Source: WYEG01 sp049414625
GTDB lineage: Bacteria > Desulfobacterota > Thermodesulfobacteria > Thermodesulfobacteriales > Thermodesulfobacteriaceae
DNA: 64,000 bases
Direction: 5' to 3'
NCBI GenBank assembly: GCA_049414625.1
Contig: JBMSAU010000122.1
Location: 62,001-126,000 of the forward strand
Part shown: in pieces, positions 8,119 through 17,289 of the stretch
Layout: each line of letters begins with the position of its first letter
How positions within the stretch are numbered: the first letter of the stretch is position 1
Program-made: the position numbers and the translations under genes
The notes under the pieces: model-generated
Seen by the model: the letters and a program-made list of their open reading frames with translations, nothing else
Database searches by the model: none
Told to the model about the DNA's origin: nothing

Positions 8119-9303
8119 CTAAGCAATTCCTATTTCCTCATCGGTTAAGTAACAAGCTGGGTCAGGTGCCCAGGTATCGCCTGTTGCCGCCTCAGCCCTA
8201 ACCCTAAAGTTCCCACCGCAAACTTCAAGAAAGCGACATTTCGCACATCTTCCTTTGACATGCTTTTTCTTTTCTTTAAGCTTAGCCATGAGAGGGTCGG
8301 AAGTATCCATCCAGATTTCGCTGAATGGTCTTTTCCGAACATTGCCAAAGGAGTAGTGTCTCCAGAACTGGTCGGCATGAACCTCCCCATCCCAAGAGAC
8401 GCATCCAATACCTACCCCGCTGTTATTTCCTCCGTTCATAAGAAGGAGCTGATAGACCTCCTCTGCCCTTGGATTGCCCTCCCTCTTCATCCGGAGGTAG
8501 AGATAAGGTCCGTCTGCATGGTTGTCAACCGTCAAAACTTCAACCTTGTGCCCCTTATCGTGAAGCTCCTTTGTGCGGTCGATGATGTAGTCTACCCATT
8601 TCCTTGTCTCTTCGTGGGAAAGGTCATATTCCATTAGCTTTGTTCCCCGGCCAGCATAGACTAAATGATAAAAGCAGAGACGAGGAATTTTCATCTCTTC
8701 CACAAAGTCAAACACCTTGGGGATCTCTTCAGCGTTCAACTTGTTTATTGTAAACCTAAGCCCTACCTTTAAGCCTACTCTCAGACAGTTTTCAATGGCT
8801 TGGATTACCTTTTCAAAACAACCTTTAGAACCGCGGAACCTATCGTGCACCTCGCCTATTCCATCAAGACTTATACCAACGTAGGACAAACCTAACTTTT
8901 TAAGCTCTTTGGCAAGGGCATGGTCGATTAAGGTCCCGTTCGTGGAAAGAACTGCCCTAAGACCAAGCCGGACAGCATAAGCAATAAGGTCAAAGATATC
9001 CGGTCTCACTAAAGGCTCTCCACCTGAAAAAAGGACAACCGGGCAGCCAAACTGGGCTAAATCTTCAAGAAGCCTAAAGCCCTCTTCGGTTGTGAGCTCA
9101 TTTTCGGCAGGTCTGTTGTCTGCGCTGGCATAGCAATGGATACACCTAAGATTGCAAGCCTTGGTCACATTCCAGACAACAACGGGTTTTTTGTCTTCAG
9201 AAAACTGAAGAAGATGAGAAGGAAGGTCTTTAGACCTTCTTCCATACCTCAAAGGGTCAGAAGGCTCTACAGTTCCGCAGTAAAGCTTTGAAATTCCGAT
9301 CAT
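8119..9303 (-). CDS. ahbC: AhbC-type radical SAM 12,18-didecarboxysiroheme deacetylase
   Basis: Predicted to remove the C2 and C7 acetate side chains of 12,18-didecarboxysiroheme, giving Fe-coproporphyrin III in the siroheme-dependent heme pathway. The start at 9303 gives MIGISKLYCG, which I recall as the conserved AhbC N terminus; an open frame extends to 9462 but lies inside the receiver gene. The radical SAM motif is CNLRCIHC (Cys50, 54, 57), followed by FSGGEPL. The C terminus has a SPASM-like Cys set (CVSWDG, CAKCRFLEVCGG, PACYL). NirJ proteins of heme d1 synthesis are close relatives. No other ahb gene is in the window; hemL at 37.2 kb feeds the same pathway. Confidence 0.85.
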   Translation of the reverse strand: MIGISKLYCGTVEPSDPLRYGRRSKDLPSHLLQFSEDKKPVVVWNVTKACNLRCIHCYASADNRPAENELTTEEGFRLLEDLAQFGCPVVLFSGGEPLVRPDIFDLIAYAVRLGLRAVLSTNGTLIDHALAKELKKLGLSYVGISLDGIGEVHDRFRGSKGCFEKVIQAIENCLRVGLKVGLRFTINKLNAEEIPKVFDFVEEMKIPRLCFYHLVYAGRGTKLMEYDLSHEETRKWVDYIIDRTKELHDKGHKVEVLTVDNHADGPYLYLRMKREGNPRAEEVYQLLLMNGGNNSGVGIGCVSWDGEVHADQFWRHYSFGNVRKRPFSEIWMDTSDPLMAKLKEKKKHVKGRCAKCRFLEVCGGNFRVRAEAATGDTWAPDPACYLTDEEIGIA

Positions 9304-9320
9304 TTTTAAATCACACTCCC

Positions 9321-9695
9321 TTAGTCTTTGGGCTTCAAATCTTTCTTTAAAAGCTTGCTTAAAACTTGGATAAATTCCTCTTCTTTTAAGGGATAATGCA
9401 GAATGTAATCTGCTCCGCAGTCTCGAGCTTTTATTTCCTCCTCTTGGAAATGACACTTGCATACAATGATAACCGGTATTTCCTTTGTTTTTTCGTGTGC
9501 CTTAAGAAGTAGGGTCGCAGAAAAACCATCAAGTAAAGGCAAGTCTTTTTCTAAGATGATAAGCTGAGGCTTTTGCTTTCTTGCTTTTTCAAGGAGGTCT
9601 TCCCCTGTTTCAACTACCTGGTATTTTAGCTTAAACTTTTCTAAAAGGGCTGAAACCTTTTCCAGAATGGCTGAAGATAGGGCAAGAAAAATCAT
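9321..9695 (-). CDS. Degenerate receiver-domain protein (pseudo-receiver)
   Basis: 124 residues with the alternating beta-alpha pattern of a CheY-like receiver, but the phosphorylation machinery is gone. The acidic pair after strand 1 is Ser7-Ser8. The phospho-acceptor Asp is Glu49 (in IILEKDLPLLDG), strand 4 ends in VIIVCK without the usual Thr/Ser, and the conserved Lys of the K-P motif is missing (YILHYPL). Glu at the acceptor site often mimics the phosphorylated state. It overlaps the ClpX-like ATPase as ATGA (9692-9695), so the two are translationally coupled. Receiver proteins such as CpdR and RssB are adaptors of ClpXP, which suggests a similar role here. Confidence 0.8.
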   Translation of the reverse strand: MIFLALSSAILEKVSALLEKFKLKYQVVETGEDLLEKARKQKPQLIILEKDLPLLDGFSATLLLKAHEKTKEIPVIIVCKCHFQEEEIKARDCGADYILHYPLKEEEFIQVLSKLLKKDLKPKD

Positions 9696-11314
9696 GCTTT
9701 TAAAGTGAGCAAATCTTCAATGTACTTTTCAGGGTTTGTAAAGGCTAAGGGAGTAATGTAAAACTTCTTTCTTCCCTGAATGTCCCTTATGTTTAGTAAG
9801 GCATACTCTATGCGAGACAAAGCCTTCTCGCAGAAAGAAAAGACTCCTCGGTCGTTACGAAGGACTTCGTTTAAGATGTAGTCGATAGCCTCCTCGGTAA
9901 ACACCGCTTGTATCTGGTTCCTCCTTGAGAAGGTAGCTTCATATCCTTTGACCTGGCGATAAAGGTTTACCATTTCATCTAACACTACGCTCAGCTCTAC
10001 ATCCTCAAACTTGTATAGCTCAAAAAGAAGATTGAGCCTTTGAGGGGTAAGCTCCATCACATCCGTTTTCAGATACCTATGCTTTCTAAGCTCCAAATAC
10101 TTAACAAACCTTTCTTTCTCTTCCTTTAAAGCCTGAAGATACACTTCCTCCCATTTGCTGTCCTTTGGATTGTTAAGGAAGGTTGCTAAATAACCTTGCG
10201 GATCGCAAATCAGCTCCTCTGTAACCCCAAAATGTTCAATATTTAAGGAAGGCAAAGTCTTCTCAAAGGGAATCAAAGCCTTCTCCAGAACGCGAAGAAG
10301 AGCCCTTGCCCCTGTTCCTTCCTTATAGGCAAGCTTTGCACAAAGCTTTAAAGCAGAATCGGTAAAAGCTAAATCTATGCCGTAAACCTTAAAATCCCTC
10401 TTCTTGTTTAGAACGATGGCACTGTTTGGATTGGCAAGGATCTCAAAGAGGTCTTCTTCGGTGAGCGGGTCGCAGACAGCTATAACTGGAAGCCTCCCTA
10501 CAAACTCCCTCTCAAACCCATAGGCTACTAAATCTTCAGGAGTGGTAAACTTTAAATAGTTGACCTTAACATCGGAGCGCCCCTCAACCTCCGAAAGAAA
10601 ACCAAGGCTTGATTTTTTTAGCCTTTTTTTGATTATCTCCTCAAGACCATGAAAGGCTCCGCTTACCACGAAAAGAACATACTTGGTGTTGATGGTTATC
10701 TTCCTTTTTTTCTTCTTTTCTTCAGAATCAAAGGGGAAAACATTTTCTGGCTGAACCTTAATCTCAACCTCTGTTTCCTCAAGGGGCTTAAGCAAAGCCC
10801 TTTGCACGCCGGTTCTTGAAACGTCAGGACCAATGATATCACCGCTTGAGGCTATCTTATCTATTTCATCAAGGTAGATGATACCAAATCGAGCCTTTTC
10901 TAGGTCTCCGTCTGCTTCCCAATATAGATCCCTCACTAAGTCCTCAACATCCCCCCCAACATAGCCTGTCTCGCTAAACTTAGTGGCATCGCCCTTGACA
11001 AAGGGGACCCCAAGCTTTTTAGCAATTAGCTTTATCATGTAAGTTTTACCAACACCCGTTGGTCCAATGAGAATGATGTTGTTCTTGATAAAACCGATAT
11101 TTTCTCCTCGCCACTCTTTCAAGAGCAAGGACTTAGCTTTGTGAAAATGGGTGCAGATCTTAGTTGCTATTATCCCTTTAGCCTCAGCCTGCCCGACTAC
11201 ATACTCATCAAGATAGGCTTCGAGGTCTGCTGGTTTTAAATCAAAATCATAAAGGAAATGTGATCCTTGGGTTAGAGTTACCTTTTGAATTCGATAGCGG
11301 TTCGGGGCTGGCAT
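9692..11314 (-). CDS. ClpX-like AAA+ unfoldase without zinc domain and with a C-terminal extension
   Basis: 540 residues. The AAA+ core is ClpX-like: Walker A GPTGVGKT (84-91), pore loop GYVG (117-120), Walker B IIYLDE (145-150), and sensor 2 GTGARALLR (333-341). Residues 237-239 are LGF at the position of the IGF loop that docks ClpX on ClpP, so ClpP binding is plausible. The N-terminal zinc-binding domain of true ClpX is absent; the core starts at about residue 25. After residue ~350 there is a ~190-residue helical extension with no domain I recognise. A canonical ClpX may exist elsewhere. The coupled downstream gene is the pseudo-receiver. Confidence 0.88.
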   Translation of the reverse strand: MPAPNRYRIQKVTLTQGSHFLYDFDLKPADLEAYLDEYVVGQAEAKGIIATKICTHFHKAKSLLLKEWRGENIGFIKNNIILIGPTGVGKTYMIKLIAKKLGVPFVKGDATKFSETGYVGGDVEDLVRDLYWEADGDLEKARFGIIYLDEIDKIASSGDIIGPDVSRTGVQRALLKPLEETEVEIKVQPENVFPFDSEEKKKKRKITINTKYVLFVVSGAFHGLEEIIKKRLKKSSLGFLSEVEGRSDVKVNYLKFTTPEDLVAYGFEREFVGRLPVIAVCDPLTEEDLFEILANPNSAIVLNKKRDFKVYGIDLAFTDSALKLCAKLAYKEGTGARALLRVLEKALIPFEKTLPSLNIEHFGVTEELICDPQGYLATFLNNPKDSKWEEVYLQALKEEKERFVKYLELRKHRYLKTDVMELTPQRLNLLFELYKFEDVELSVVLDEMVNLYRQVKGYEATFSRRNQIQAVFTEEAIDYILNEVLRNDRGVFSFCEKALSRIEYALLNIRDIQGRKKFYITPLAFTNPEKYIEDLLTLKA

Positions 11315-11355
11315 AAGTGTTCTATTGTTTTAGCGTTTATTAAAATTAAACAATA

Positions 11356-13704
11356 CTACATAAGGGATTCAGGGTCAAGGTCAAGTTCAACTTTTATCCC
11401 ATAATTTTTTGCAAGGACTCCAGAGGATAAGAGCTCTCTCAAATACTCATGCTTTGAACTTTTTATGAGAATGTGCCACCTGTAAAGACCTCGAAGCTTC
11501 CTTAAAGGAGCTGGTGCTGGGGGATAAACCACACAGTTTAAGTCCTTTGCCTTTCTCACTTTTTCAATCTCTCTCCAAAGAGCCTCCCCGACCTCTATCA
11601 CCTTCTCTTCTTTCACCCCTGAAAGCCTAAGCACTGCAAGCCTAACAAAAGGTGGATAAACAAAGTCCCTCCTCCTTCTTATCTCCTCCTCAAAAAACCC
11701 CTTATAATCCTGTGCCAAGGCATACCTTATTACATAGTGTTCTGGAAAAGCACTCTGCAAAATGACCTTGCCCCTCTCATCCTTTCTTCCAGCTCTACCA
11801 AGGGCTTGCATGATAAGCTGAAATGCCCTCTCTGCGGAGTTGTAGGTAGGAATTAAAAGACCCTCCTCTGCCCTTAATACCACAACTAAAGACACTCGAG
11901 GAAAGTTATGCCCGTGAACCCCCATCTGCGTCGATACTATGATCTTAGGATGAGGACTATACAGCCTTTCAAGAAGCTCATTTAGCCTCTTTTCGCTTCC
12001 TGCTGTATCCCTATCAAACCGAACAATATCAAAAGTAGGAAAATACCTTCTTAGTTCCTCCTCAACCCGCTCTGTGCCTGCCCGAAGATACTTCACATAA
12101 CCTGACCCACAGTGCGGACAAAGGACCCCTGAGCTAATCTCAAAAAAACAATGATGACATTTCAGAGCCCTATCATCAAGATGGTAGGTAAGAGGAAGCT
12201 CACAGTTTGGACAGGTGAAAACATAGTGACAATCTTCGCACCTCACCAAAGGGGCATACCCCCTACGATTAAGAAAAACAAACACCGATTTTTCCGCTTG
12301 AAGCGTTCTTTCTATCTCGGTAAGCGCTTCTTTCGTAAAAAGAGAAAAGCTTCTATTTTCGACAAGCTTTACCTCAGGAAGTAAAGTCTTCGGTCTTTCT
12401 AAAAGCTCAAAGTAATGGTATTTGCCTTTTTTAGCAAAGTAAAAAGACTTCACGCTTGGTGTGCCAGAGCCAAGGAGAACAGGTATACCATACAAAGAGC
12501 CTCTCATCAAAGCCACATCCCTTGCCTGGTATCTTGGGGCAAAGTTTTCCTCCTTGTAAGAATGGTCATGCTCTTCGTCAACGATGATAAGCCCAAGGTT
12601 ATCAACAGGAGCAAAAACTGCTGACCTTGTGCCGATGATGACCCTGGCTTCCCCTCGGAGGATCCTCATCCACTCTGCAAGTCTTTGAGAAGGGGAGAGG
12701 GCACTGTGAAGCACAGCAACCTCTCCCTCAAACCTCCTCAAAATCTGTCTTTCCATGTAGGAAGTAAGAACTATCTCAGGAAGAAGGACAAGGACATTCT
12801 TACCTTCTGCTAAAACCCTCTTAATTAACTCAAGATAAACCAAGGTCTTCCCTGAACCAGTTACTCCGTAAAGAAGAATAGGTTGAAAAGTGAAGCTTTT
12901 GACCTTCTCCCAGATGCCTTCTACTACCCTCTCCTGAAGAGGCGTTAGGGCATGATTAGCTATGTCCTCAGTCATCAAGTTTATCTTCCTAAGCTTTGGT
13001 ATCTCATAGACCTCTAAATAGCCTTGTTTAATAAAGCGTTTAATCTTTCTTGCGTTTAACTTTTTAACCAAGAGGCTATAGGGGAGCTCATCCGTTTCTT
13101 CAAAGAGCTCTTTTAGCTCAGATGGAAGCTCTTCTCTTTTTCGAACCCTCACAATCCTTTCTTTATTAAACCTTGAAGCCGGAAGTTCAGTCTTAATGTT
13201 TAAGATGCCTTGAGACTCAAGCTTTTTTATGTCGTTCCGTGAAAGGCTTGTTCTTTTTAAAAATTCTCTAAGGCTTAGCTCTTTATCAAGAAGGATCCTT
13301 AAGCTTGCAAGATCCTCCCTTTGAAGGACAAGGCTTCTGCCATAGGGAGTGAGACTTAACCTCTTTGTGGGAACCTTGAAAAGACCTGAAGGAAGGGCTG
13401 CTTTCAACACCAAAGAAAGGGGCGTTAAATAGTAGTTTGCTACGCTTTCAAGGAAAGGAAAAAGACTTTCTGGATAGATAGGAAAGTCCTCAAGGACCTC
13501 TTCTACTTCCTTGTATTTAATGTTTGGGGAAAGCTTATCATTAGTGAGGACATCGCACCTATATACAAACCCTACTGTAAGAGAGTCTCTGATTCTAACA
13601 AGGACCCTTTGCCCTGGTTGTAAGGGACTTTTGCTTAAGTAGTGGTAGCTTTTGGCTACTGGCTGAGGGTAGAGGACCTCAACAAGATATTCATGAGAGC
13701 TCAT
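11356..13704 (-). CDS. priA: Primosomal replication-restart helicase PriA
   Basis: 3'-5' helicase that reloads the replisome at stalled forks. The 782-residue protein has an N-terminal DNA-binding region, Walker A GVTGSGKT (about residue 280), DEEH box, and the zinc-binding cysteines in order: CEDC, CPNC, CHHC and CPHC. The helicase C motif QALGRAGRKDERG follows. The start overlaps the galU stop as ATGA; 41 bp separate it from the ClpX-like gene. Confidence 0.96.
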   Translation of the reverse strand: MSSHEYLVEVLYPQPVAKSYHYLSKSPLQPGQRVLVRIRDSLTVGFVYRCDVLTNDKLSPNIKYKEVEEVLEDFPIYPESLFPFLESVANYYLTPLSLVLKAALPSGLFKVPTKRLSLTPYGRSLVLQREDLASLRILLDKELSLREFLKRTSLSRNDIKKLESQGILNIKTELPASRFNKERIVRVRKREELPSELKELFEETDELPYSLLVKKLNARKIKRFIKQGYLEVYEIPKLRKINLMTEDIANHALTPLQERVVEGIWEKVKSFTFQPILLYGVTGSGKTLVYLELIKRVLAEGKNVLVLLPEIVLTSYMERQILRRFEGEVAVLHSALSPSQRLAEWMRILRGEARVIIGTRSAVFAPVDNLGLIIVDEEHDHSYKEENFAPRYQARDVALMRGSLYGIPVLLGSGTPSVKSFYFAKKGKYHYFELLERPKTLLPEVKLVENRSFSLFTKEALTEIERTLQAEKSVFVFLNRRGYAPLVRCEDCHYVFTCPNCELPLTYHLDDRALKCHHCFFEISSGVLCPHCGSGYVKYLRAGTERVEEELRRYFPTFDIVRFDRDTAGSEKRLNELLERLYSPHPKIIVSTQMGVHGHNFPRVSLVVVLRAEEGLLIPTYNSAERAFQLIMQALGRAGRKDERGKVILQSAFPEHYVIRYALAQDYKGFFEEEIRRRRDFVYPPFVRLAVLRLSGVKEEKVIEVGEALWREIEKVRKAKDLNCVVYPPAPAPLRKLRGLYRWHILIKSSKHEYLRELLSSGVLAKNYGIKVELDLDPESLM

Positions 13705-14570
13705 TTAGAGACCATTTCCAAAACTACTTCCCTTAGCTCCGGGTGCTGAAGAGCGTAATAAAGTATAGCCTTGAGATATCCCTTTAAGTTCCCGGTATCA
13801 AGGCGCATACCCTTAAAGAAAAAGCCAAACACTGGATAGCCATCGTCAATCAAACCTTGAATGGCATCCGTAAGCTGATACTCCCCTCCCCTTTTCGGTA
13901 TCTTCTTCAAGTACTCAAAGACCTTTGGAGTAAAGATGTAGCGACCGATGATGGCATAATTTGACGGCGCTTCCTCAAGAGAGGGCTTTTCAATAACCCT
14001 TCGCATTTGGATTATATTTTCTGAAATCCTATCCCCATCAACGATGCCATACTTAGACACATCCTCCCTTGGAACTTCCTCTAAGGCTATAAGGGAGATG
14101 TCCTCATACTTTGCGGAAAGCTCAAGATAAGCGGATAGCATTTGTTTAAGGCAGGGCACATCGCTTGCTACAAGGTCATCCCCAAGGATTACCGCAAAGG
14201 GCTCATCTCCTATAAGACTCTCCCCCATCAATACCGCATGACCAAGCCCCTCAGGCTTCTTTTGCCGAACAGTAACAAGATTTTCAACCTTGCTTTCAAC
14301 ACTTTCCACAAGCCGAAGGAGCTCAACTTTATTCCTCTCTTCAAGAAACTTCCTAAGACCAAGGTTGATGTCAAAATAATCAACGATCCCCTCTTTTCCG
14401 GAAGAGATTACAAAGATGATCGTGTCTAATCCTGATTGGATTATCTCCTGGACGATGTATTCAATGGTTGGACGATTAAGGATGGGGAGTAGCTCCTTGG
14501 GGACAACCTTGGTTATGGGAAGCATCCTTGTTCCAAGACCTGCAACCGGCAAAAGGGCTTTGCGGATCAT
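13701..14570 (-). CDS. galU: UTP-glucose-1-phosphate uridylyltransferase
   Basis: Makes UDP-glucose for surface polysaccharide. 289 residues with the nucleotidyltransferase loop PVAGLGTRMLPITKVVPKE, the metal-binding GDD (in VILGDDL), VIEKP and GGEYQLTDAI. The normal length and full motif set leave little doubt. UDP-glucose is a precursor for the nucleotide-sugar epimerase at 35.7 kb. It overlaps both neighbours by 4 bp. Confidence 0.95.
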   Translation of the reverse strand: MIRKALLPVAGLGTRMLPITKVVPKELLPILNRPTIEYIVQEIIQSGLDTIIFVISSGKEGIVDYFDINLGLRKFLEERNKVELLRLVESVESKVENLVTVRQKKPEGLGHAVLMGESLIGDEPFAVILGDDLVASDVPCLKQMLSAYLELSAKYEDISLIALEEVPREDVSKYGIVDGDRISENIIQMRRVIEKPSLEEAPSNYAIIGRYIFTPKVFEYLKKIPKRGGEYQLTDAIQGLIDDGYPVFGFFFKGMRLDTGNLKGYLKAILYYALQHPELREVVLEMVSK

Positions 14571-15019
14571 CTCAGCTCCTCCACAAACTTTCTCATAGCC
14601 CTAAAATAGGGCTCGTAAAGCTCGTAAAAATACTGCTTTGCCCGTTCAAGGTGAAGAGGAAGGTCTTTGAGGTCATCGACGCTCACAAGAAGGTTTACCG
14701 AATGCAGAAAGGTCTGCCAAGCGTCAAAGGTCTTAGCTGAGGGCAAAACAAGGAGCACAAAAAGCTCCCTCCTAAGACTAAGCGGAACTTTCTTTAAGAC
14801 GGGAAACCACTCCTTCTTAAAATCTTCAGAGCTTTGCGCTCCTATGACTAAGTATAAAACCTTATGCCTATACAAAAGAGGAATGAGCTCGTTTGGGTCT
14901 TCGATAGGTCTTATCTCTGTCTCTTGAGAAAAGAGATCCTCGATTAAGCCCGTTGGCTCCTCTACCTTCCAGTGCACTACGGTTAAAGGTTTGACTATAG
15001 GTTTTACCGCTCGCTCCAT
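14567..15019 (-). CDS. Unknown protein, alpha/beta Rossmann-like, in the pil cluster
   Basis: 150 residues, not recognised. Alternating strands and helices (LTVVHWKV, LYLVIGAQS, LFVLLVLPS, VNLLVSVDDL) resemble a degenerate receiver or other flavodoxin-like fold, but no conserved Asp or Lys sites are convincing. No signal peptide or membrane helix is visible. It overlaps the PilU-like gene by 16 bp and galU by 4 bp, so it is translated with both. A role in type IV pilus control is a guess from position. Confidence 0.6.
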   Translation of the reverse strand: MERAVKPIVKPLTVVHWKVEEPTGLIEDLFSQETEIRPIEDPNELIPLLYRHKVLYLVIGAQSSEDFKKEWFPVLKKVPLSLRRELFVLLVLPSAKTFDAWQTFLHSVNLLVSVDDLKDLPLHLERAKQYFYELYEPYFRAMRKFVEELR

Positions 15020-16179
15020 TTAACGCCTTTTCCTTCTATTTCAAGCGTTAGCGGTTCTTCCTCAAGGCCTTTTCTCTTTTTGATTATTTCTATCTGTCTG
15101 CCAACGATATCCTTTCTTATGGCATGATAATAGGCTGTCTCCTCATCGATTAGCCCCTTTTCAAAAAGCTCGATGATATGCTGGTCGAAGGTCTGCATAC
15201 CGTAGGGACTGCCTTGGCTCATGACATCATAAAAGGTCTTCCCTTCAGACTCGCCCTGAAGGATTATCTCCCTTGCTCGGATGTTGTTGTAAAGTATATC
15301 AAGGATGGGAACTCTTCCCCCGCCTACCTTAGGGAGGAGCTTTTGCCCGATTACCCATTTAAGCGAGCTTGCAAGCCTTTGCCTTATCTGATGCTCCTCT
15401 TCCCTTCGGTAAAAACCGATGATCCTGTTTATGGTTTGTCCAGCTGTGGTAGTGTGTAAGGTTGAAAGCACAAGATGCCCAGTCTCAGCAGCGCTTAAGG
15501 CTATGTCCATCGTCTCCCTATCGCGTATCTCACCAACCAGAATGACATGAGGCGCCTCTCTTAAGGCTGCCCTTAAACCCTCGGCAAAGCTTGAAAAATC
15601 AGTCCCGAGCTCTCTCTGATTAATGGTTGCTTTGATTGGCGTATGTAGGTATTCGATAGGGTCTTCAAGGGTAATGATGTGCACTGCTTCGGACTTGTTT
15701 ATTTCATGAATGATGGCGGCAAGGGTTGTCGTCTTCCCCTGCCCCGTTGCCCCGGTTACAAAGACCAACCCAAACTTTTCCTTAGCTACTCGATAGAGAG
15801 CTGGTTTTAAGTTTAGTTCCTCGATAGTTCTGATCTTATTTTCGAGCTTTCTCATGATGATGTTGTAAGTCCTTTGCCTGGAGAAGACATTCACCCTAAA
15901 CCTTGTCCCATCCTCAAGGGCATAAGAAAAGTCCGCATAGCCATCCTTTATAAGCTTTGGGTAAAGGTAGGGATGCTCTTTTAGAAGATAGAAGGCGATC
16001 TGCTCAGTTTGAAAGGGAGTAAGCTTCTCAACAAAAAATTCTTCTAAGTAGACGCTTTTTACCCTTCCGTAAACCATGACCTGAAAAGGATAACCAGAGA
16101 GGATGAAAATATCGGATATGCCATTCTCAAGATTTGCCAACCTTTGGATAAGATAATGAATTTCTAAGGTTGTAAGCAT
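15004..16179 (-). CDS. PilT/PilU-like type IV pilus retraction ATPase
   Basis: 391-residue secretion ATPase of the PilT family. Walker A is GATGQGKTTT, followed by the Asp box ITLEDPIE, Walker B ILVGEIRDRET and His box STLHTTTAGQ. It differs from the neighbouring PilT in the P-loop (ATGQ instead of PTGS), has a longer N terminus and a ~35-residue C-terminal tail, so it may be the accessory PilU-type ATPase. It ends 16 bp inside the next gene and starts 6 bp after pilT. Confidence 0.85.
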   Translation of the reverse strand: MLTTLEIHYLIQRLANLENGISDIFILSGYPFQVMVYGRVKSVYLEEFFVEKLTPFQTEQIAFYLLKEHPYLYPKLIKDGYADFSYALEDGTRFRVNVFSRQRTYNIIMRKLENKIRTIEELNLKPALYRVAKEKFGLVFVTGATGQGKTTTLAAIIHEINKSEAVHIITLEDPIEYLHTPIKATINQRELGTDFSSFAEGLRAALREAPHVILVGEIRDRETMDIALSAAETGHLVLSTLHTTTAGQTINRIIGFYRREEEHQIRQRLASSLKWVIGQKLLPKVGGGRVPILDILYNNIRAREIILQGESEGKTFYDVMSQGSPYGMQTFDQHIIELFEKGLIDEETAYYHAIRKDIVGRQIEIIKKRKGLEEEPLTLEIEGKGVKWSER

Positions 16180-16185
16180 AGGTTT

Positions 16186-17277
16186 TTAGCCTGGTATTTC
16201 GGTAAAATCGATAAGTTCTGTGTTCTTAACAAAGGGCAAAAATCTTGATTTATCTATTGCTTTTATAAAGGCTTCTTCGGGGCTGATCCAGCCTTTCTTG
16301 AGATAGTCCATGATCACATCATCAAGGCTCATCATACCGTATTTTTTACCTGTCTGGATCATCGAGGGGATTTGATGAATCTTGTTTTCCCGGATGAGGT
16401 TTCTTATGGCAGGGGTGGCAATGAGAATTTCTGTTGCCACAATCCTTCCCGGTCTATCTATCCTCTTAAACATCGTCTGAGAGATCACCGCTCTTAAAGC
16501 CTCAGAAAGGGTGGTTCGAATTTGATCCTGTTCATCGGCTGGAAAGACATCGATTATCCTGCTAATCGTTTGAGCAGCTGATATAGTATGAAGGGTGGAC
16601 ATGACTAAATGACCAGTCAAGGTTGCCTCTATGGCAAGAGCAATGGTCTCCCGGTCCCTCATTTCACCTACGAGGATTATGTCCGGGTCCTCTCTTAGAG
16701 CGGCACGAAGAGCACTGGCAAAGCTCTTCGTGTGAGTGCCAACCTCTCTCTGATGCACTAAACAGTTCTTTGATTCGTGGACAAACTCAATAGGGTCTTC
16801 AATGGTAATGATATGATCGTAACGGTGTCTGTTGGCATAGTCAATCATGGCAGCAAGGGTGGTAGACTTACCAGAGCCTGTTGGACCGGTTACAAGGATC
16901 AAACCTTTTGGCAAAAGGGCAAGCTTGTTTAAAATAGGAGGAAGACCAAGCTCTTCAATGGTCATTATTCGCGAGGGAATAACCCTAAAGGCAGCAGCAA
17001 TGCCTTTTCTTTCCCGATAGACATTAACCCTAAACCTTGCTAAATCAGGGATTTCAAGACCAAAGTCAACCTCGCCTTCCTCTTCAAACTTCTTGATAAT
17101 CTCTTCAGGCATCACTTCATAGAGCATGGCTCTAAGCTCTTCATCCTCTAAAGGCTTATACTTTACTCTTTGAAGCTCGCCGTGGATCCTAAGGACAGGG
17201 GGATTTCCAACGCTAAGATGAAGGTCTGAAGCCTTGGTCTCAACAACAAGTTTAAAAAAAGGGTCAAGACGGGCCAT
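16186..17277 (-). CDS. pilT: Type IV pilus retraction ATPase PilT
   Basis: Hexameric ATPase that powers pilus retraction and twitching. 363 residues with ASDLHLSVGNPP at the N terminus, Walker A GPTGSGKSTT, Asp box ITIEDPIEF, Walker B ILVGEMRDRET, and STLHTISAAQ. The conserved PilT C-terminal region is present (PSMIQTGKKYGM). It is the first gene of the 15-gene minus-strand run; the start codon lies only about 6 bp below the predicted transcription start and has no Shine-Dalgarno site. Confidence 0.93.
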   Translation of the reverse strand: MARLDPFFKLVVETKASDLHLSVGNPPVLRIHGELQRVKYKPLEDEELRAMLYEVMPEEIIKKFEEEGEVDFGLEIPDLARFRVNVYRERKGIAAAFRVIPSRIMTIEELGLPPILNKLALLPKGLILVTGPTGSGKSTTLAAMIDYANRHRYDHIITIEDPIEFVHESKNCLVHQREVGTHTKSFASALRAALREDPDIILVGEMRDRETIALAIEATLTGHLVMSTLHTISAAQTISRIIDVFPADEQDQIRTTLSEALRAVISQTMFKRIDRPGRIVATEILIATPAIRNLIRENKIHQIPSMIQTGKKYGMMSLDDVIMDYLKKGWISPEEAFIKAIDKSRFLPFVKNTELIDFTEIPG

Positions 17278-17289
17278 GATTAAAAATTG

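Noticed and set aside
9304..9462. Extended N terminus of AhbC
   Set aside because: The extra 53 codons lie inside the receiver gene; MIGISKLYCG at 9303 matches the family N terminus.
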